Assembly (NCBI RefSeq): GCF_000002235.5
Contig: NW_022145609.1
Span: 6,083,214 to 6,147,213 of the forward strand
Reading direction: 5' to 3'
Length of the DNA stretch: 64,000 bases
Source: Strongylocentrotus purpuratus
Lineage: Eukaryota; Echinodermata; Echinoidea; Camarodonta; Strongylocentrotidae
Shown here: piece by piece, positions 60,144 through 64,000 of the stretch
How the letters are laid out: the number at the start of each line of letters is the position of its first letter
How positions within the stretch are numbered: the first letter of the stretch is position 1
The notes under the pieces: model-generated
Seen by the model: the letters and a program-made list of their open reading frames with translations, nothing else
Databases searched by the model: none
What the model was told of the DNA's origin: nothing
Translations under genes and position numbers: made by a program

Positions 60144-60949
60144 TTATGTTGTTATTATTGCTTTTTCGTGGGGCGGTGCGTCATGGAAACAAATAGAACA
60201 AAATAAGTTAAACAGACATATACGAAAATAAAAGGAAAAGTTAGGATTCACGATGAAATACTCTATCTTACGTACACCTTTATCGGTTATTTCGGGACTG
60301 TATATAAATATAAATAATAAACAACAAGTCAACGGCGAGCTCAACAACTATAAGCATCTGCTGTCATATACTAGTAGCTTTTTACTATACGTAGTCGCGC
60401 GCTCGGTGACTCAACGCTAGTGTGATCGCTTTTGTCCGGCTTGCCAGATTCTATTGTCTGGCGCGGATTAAGGCTGCCTAACTTGAATTACCCAAAGTAT
60501 CGGTATGGCATAGGCTATGTGTGTGGAGGGAGGGGGTGATTCTTTTTTAATATTGTTAGATTTGTCTAATGTTCAATGTTTGATGAATGTTCTGTAAATA
60601 TATTGAGTAAAGCATGACGTCGAAAATGTCTTAGCATGCTGCCCGACACGTCCAAGGCATAGGTCGCACGCCATTAATGGCATGCCTTAATTTTTCCATG
60701 CCACACGCATCCGGGCTTGTTTCACTCAATCAACTGATTACTTCATGCATGTCCAAATTATAATTCAAACGCCATATCTGTTTCCAACAAAACGCAACAA
60801 AACGGACGCTTCGTGTCGCAACTCTTTGTATATTAAAGGGTACTCTATATGCCCAATCACTGCAGGCCTATGGGTGCATTAAACAGTATTGCATGCATTT
60901 CACGAACAATACATGGGTCAAAGGTTCCCCTTTGGTCTTCGACACCCCT

Positions 60950-60985
<36 letters not shown>

Positions 60986-62325
60986 TCCTCTCCCTTTCAA
61001 ACGTGCCTTCCATCATATGGCAACGTTGCGTTCACATGTTTTTCGCCGTATTAAAGTGATGGTGTTAGATATAGAGCGAAATAATTGAAAGTATATAACG
61101 AAAAATATTAAACTTGGAAAAAAGAAGAGAAAAATGACAGTGCTGATTAATTGAGGAGTTGCAAATTGATCTGAAACTGAGGTGGCGGAAAATATATACA
61201 TTATTGACCGGGGGCGCAACATTTGTCTTTTACTGAGATGGCGAAAAATTGATCTGAAACTTCGGGGGGGGGGGGGTCGCAAATTGATCTGAAACTAAGG
61301 GGCGGCATTTTATATTCGAGTGAGGTAGCGCAAAATTTATCTTAACCTGTGGGGCGCAACATCTATCTTAGACTAAGGAGGGGGTGCAAAATTGATCTGA
61401 AACCTTTGGGGCAGGAATTTATATTTTATTGAGGCGGCGCCAAAATGATCTGAAACTAAGGGGGTAGGACGTTTATATCCTGGTTATTAAGGGGGCGCAA
61501 AATTGGTCTGAAACTAAGGGGGTGCAAATTTGATCTGAAACTTAGCGGGGTGCAGAAATTTATATTTTATTGAGGTGCCGCAACTTGTTCTGAAACTTAG
61601 GAAGCGCACAATGTATTTATTACGTTGAAGGGCTCGCGCCGCATTGATCTGAAACTTGGGGGGGGGGACGTTTATATTTTAAGGGGCGCAAAATTGGTCT
61701 GAAACTAAGGTGGCGCAAATTTGAAACTTAGGGTGCAGAAATTTATATTTTATTGAGGTGCCGCAACTTGTTCTAAAAACTTAGGGGGCGCAAACTTAGT
61801 TTAGGTTGATCATGTAACATGTACGTATTGGTGTGTACTCCAAGGTTCTGGAATTAGCCAAGCCTTGGTTATAAAGTAACAAACACCGTACATAGAAAAA
61901 TGTAGCCTATATGCAACTACACAACCAAACTTTGTATAGTCCTAAAAGACAATATGCATTGCAAAGCCAGAATGTGTTGTTATTGTATCTGCTCTATTAA
62001 ACATCGCTCTTTTTCCAAATCCCCCATTTTAAGATAAGACTTTCATTACGACTAAGTTTGTAATCTTCAGAATGTTGGTAGTGAAGAATCATAAAATCAC
62101 AGAACGTAGATAAAAACTAAAGCATATACATGTATGTTCTGTTAACCCTCTGAAGGCAGACAATGCACAATGCGATACACCAGCATCGCATTGCACTTTT
62201 TTTTTTTTTTACCGTAATGTTTTTAAAGTTAACTGTAATGTTCTCAAATATGTGTACATTCATTCTCTTCATTATCATTCTCATTTTCTTTTTCTTTTGT
62301 ATTTAGTACCTGTTTACTCCTGATT
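60144..62325. repeat. 2.18 kb tandem unit, copy 2
   Basis: Highly similar to copy 1 throughout, including its minisatellite (61150-61800), which differs mainly in unit number and order. Confidence 0.8.
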
Positions 62326-62680
62326 ATGTTGTTTTTATTGCTTTTTCGTGGGGCGGTGCGTCATGGAAACAAATAGAAAACATAAAGTTAAATAGACATA
62401 TACGAAAAGAAAAGGAAAAGTTAGGATTCACGATCAAATACTCTATCTAACGTACACCTTTATCGGTTATTAGGGACTTTTAGTTTTGCACGGAGACAAT
62501 GTGGATTGCTACGGTCGACGTCCTTTTAATGCACTGCCTTGAATGGACGTCACACGTATCAGTCCACGCAAATCTAAAAGTCCCTATTTACAAACAAGTC
62601 AACGGCGAGCTCTAAGCATCTATTGTCATATAGCTTTTACTATGTAGTCGCGCGCTCAGCGACTCAACGTTATTGTTCGA
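62326..62680. repeat. 2.18 kb tandem unit, copy 3 (partial)
   Basis: Starts like copies 1 and 2, is interrupted by a small MITE at 62472-62585, resumes at AACAAGTCAACGGCGAGC and fades after 62700. Confidence 0.7.
62472..62585. mobile_element. Mini MITE, 114 bp
   Basis: Inverted ends AGGGACTTTTAG-TTTGC and GCAAATCTAAAAGTCCCT. Inserted in the third tandem unit only. Confidence 0.65.
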
Positions 62681-62699
62681 TCGCTTTTGTCCAGATTTG

Positions 62700-63780
62700 C
62701 GGTTTGCCAGATTCTATCGTTCGGGTTGGGGATTAAGGATTTGGGAATCGCCCAATTAAATATTTGGTCAGTTGAATAGGTGTACATATGATACCATGTT
62801 GATGTCTCGGCAAGGCATGTGTGTGTGAGGAGACGGGGGGGGGGGGGGGGGGGGGGGGAGTGGTTTCGTGAACGATCGGACCCAAATGACAAAGGCCCAT
62901 CAGGATACTTGCAGAGGCGTAGTAAATTAGTAGCGGATAATAAATAGGCCTTCATTTCCTAGGCATAGATGTAATGTTGTCTTTAAAGACCGACTGTACT
63001 AGTTTGGCTAGGAGTGAATAGACCGCCCAGGGTGCTCACTGACAGATGGCTATCTCATTAACTCAGCTCTCGATTAACATAAGAAAAGAGGATCATGGGG
63101 ACCAATGGTCACCGATTTATTATAGGCTTGTCTTCTATATAGAGGGAGCAAGTAGCTACAAGTAGTACAATGGGGCATTAGAGGTAGAGGATCTTTATAT
63201 TGGCAATAGTGGCATGTCGAGACAAAATGAGACAGAGTTATCATGGCTAGACATTGAGAAAATTTGAGAGAACGGGAAGGTGTTAAATAAACACATTGTT
63301 TTCAGGTGTGTTTTTTCGCCTTTTTCCTCTTCTAAAACGCGTAAAGAATAGAAAGAGACTACAGGACTACAGTGCGTGGATAAACAAAAAGAAAGAACAA
63401 AAATCAATTATCGGCTGGTAAGCGCACGTCATAATAATTTGTTCATGTCTTTGAAAAGCGGCCAATCTAAATTGGTGTTTTAAAAAGCGATTAGGAAAGA
63501 ATGAACTGTGTCAAGATTACAAAACGTGTGATAAAGAAAATGAGAACAAAATGTCAATAATAAATAGCCCGGTCCATTTCATTTTCGGAATTAAGAAACT
63601 ATTTACATATTATTTCGGACTTTCTGGTTTTTGCAATTACAAACCCATTACATTTACAGCAATATAATTTCTGTGTAAACTATAGTAATTAAAAGTTGTT
63701 AATTAGTAGTTCGTGCGAAATTGAATGACTATGTAGATCAACATTAAAAAAGCTAATTGCGTCATTCAATTTGCTAATAT
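62700..63780. other. Repeat-derived DNA, no gene seen
   Basis: 62990-63150 is an inverted match to 51885-52060, and 63405-63470 a direct match to 51830-51890. Poly-G run at 62836-62859. No domain in any frame. Confidence 0.5.
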
Positions 63781-64000
63781 GCTCATCTTACTGTAATTAA
63801 ATGCCTAAAACCCCTTGACATCCGGTGGCTCTACCCCCTGGACCCCACCTAGGGCCCTAAGGCTCCGCCCCCAGGACCCAACACCAATTTATGTCCTGCC
63901 AGTGTCACAAATAAGGTATACAAATATGCTCATCTGACCATAATTTATTGCCCAAAACCCCTGAGCTTCCGGGGGCTCCGTCCCCGGAACCCCACGCCAA
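63781..64000. repeat. GAGCCCCCGGAAGCTC-type minisatellite, reverse orientation
   Basis: Two units, inverted relative to 49541-49930, including ATGCTCATCTGACC and GAGCTTCCGGGGGCTC. Continues past the window edge. Confidence 0.65.

Noticed and set aside
58985-61800. CRISPR-like repeated units of about 30 bp
   Set aside because: Units are contiguous and diverged with no unique spacers; the context is eukaryotic satellite DNA.
1-64000. LTR retrotransposon, Polinton or other virus-derived element
   Set aside because: Looked for integrase, protease, capsid, envelope and long terminal repeats; none recognised. Reverse transcriptases present are of the LINE type.

Overview
The window is eukaryotic DNA: AT-rich, with spliced genes, LINEs, a tRNA-derived SINE, many MITE-like inverted-repeat elements, microsatellites and very long poly-G runs. 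Protein style and repeat content suggest a marine invertebrate deuterostome, most likely an echinoderm such as a sea urchin. This is inference; a cephalochordate is not excluded.

The only host genes I can support form one minus-strand tandem array of four paralogous receptor genes, here called A, B, C and D from right to left. The exon order is: signal peptide; C-type lectin domain (CTLD) in three exons; one Ig-like exon; one fibronectin type III exon; a transmembrane exon; and a cytoplasmic tail with tyrosine motifs. Gene A spans 40801-47526 (472 aa), gene B 28079-34930 (482 aa), gene C 8420-19316 (damaged) and gene D runs from 2122 off the left edge. Splice sites and phases agree between copies: A totals 1419 nt and B 1449 nt, both open throughout. 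Gene B ends in a consensus ITAM (YADI-x7-YVNI with Glu at -3). A and C have each lost the second ITAM tyrosine by different mutations. A and B carry an EPN-type CTLD sugar-site motif, whereas C carries QPD. The predicted products are single-pass surface lectin receptors able to recruit SH2-domain kinases, which resembles a small diversifying immune-type receptor family.

Each gene is preceded (to its right) by the same spacer sequence, so the whole unit, not just the gene, was duplicated. The units differ in what has since landed in them. D has a hAT-like MITE and a local 1.78 kb duplication of the spacer. C has a 3.5 kb LINE, a 1.8 kb foldback element, a G/C palindromic array and a 2.4 kb unidentified block where the signal exon should be. 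B has a 2 kb inverted-repeat element. A has a 1.3 kb hAT-like element.

From about 49.4 kb to the right end I see no host gene. That part holds about 100-bp minisatellites, a 5'-truncated LINE with an open reverse-transcriptase frame (54088-55920) nested with other elements, and a tandem array of a 2.16-2.18 kb unit (58.0-62.5 kb) with diverged, partly inverted relatives at 51.4-53.3 and 63.0-63.5 kb. I found no CRISPR array, no rRNA, no convincing functional tRNA and no LTR or virus-derived element.
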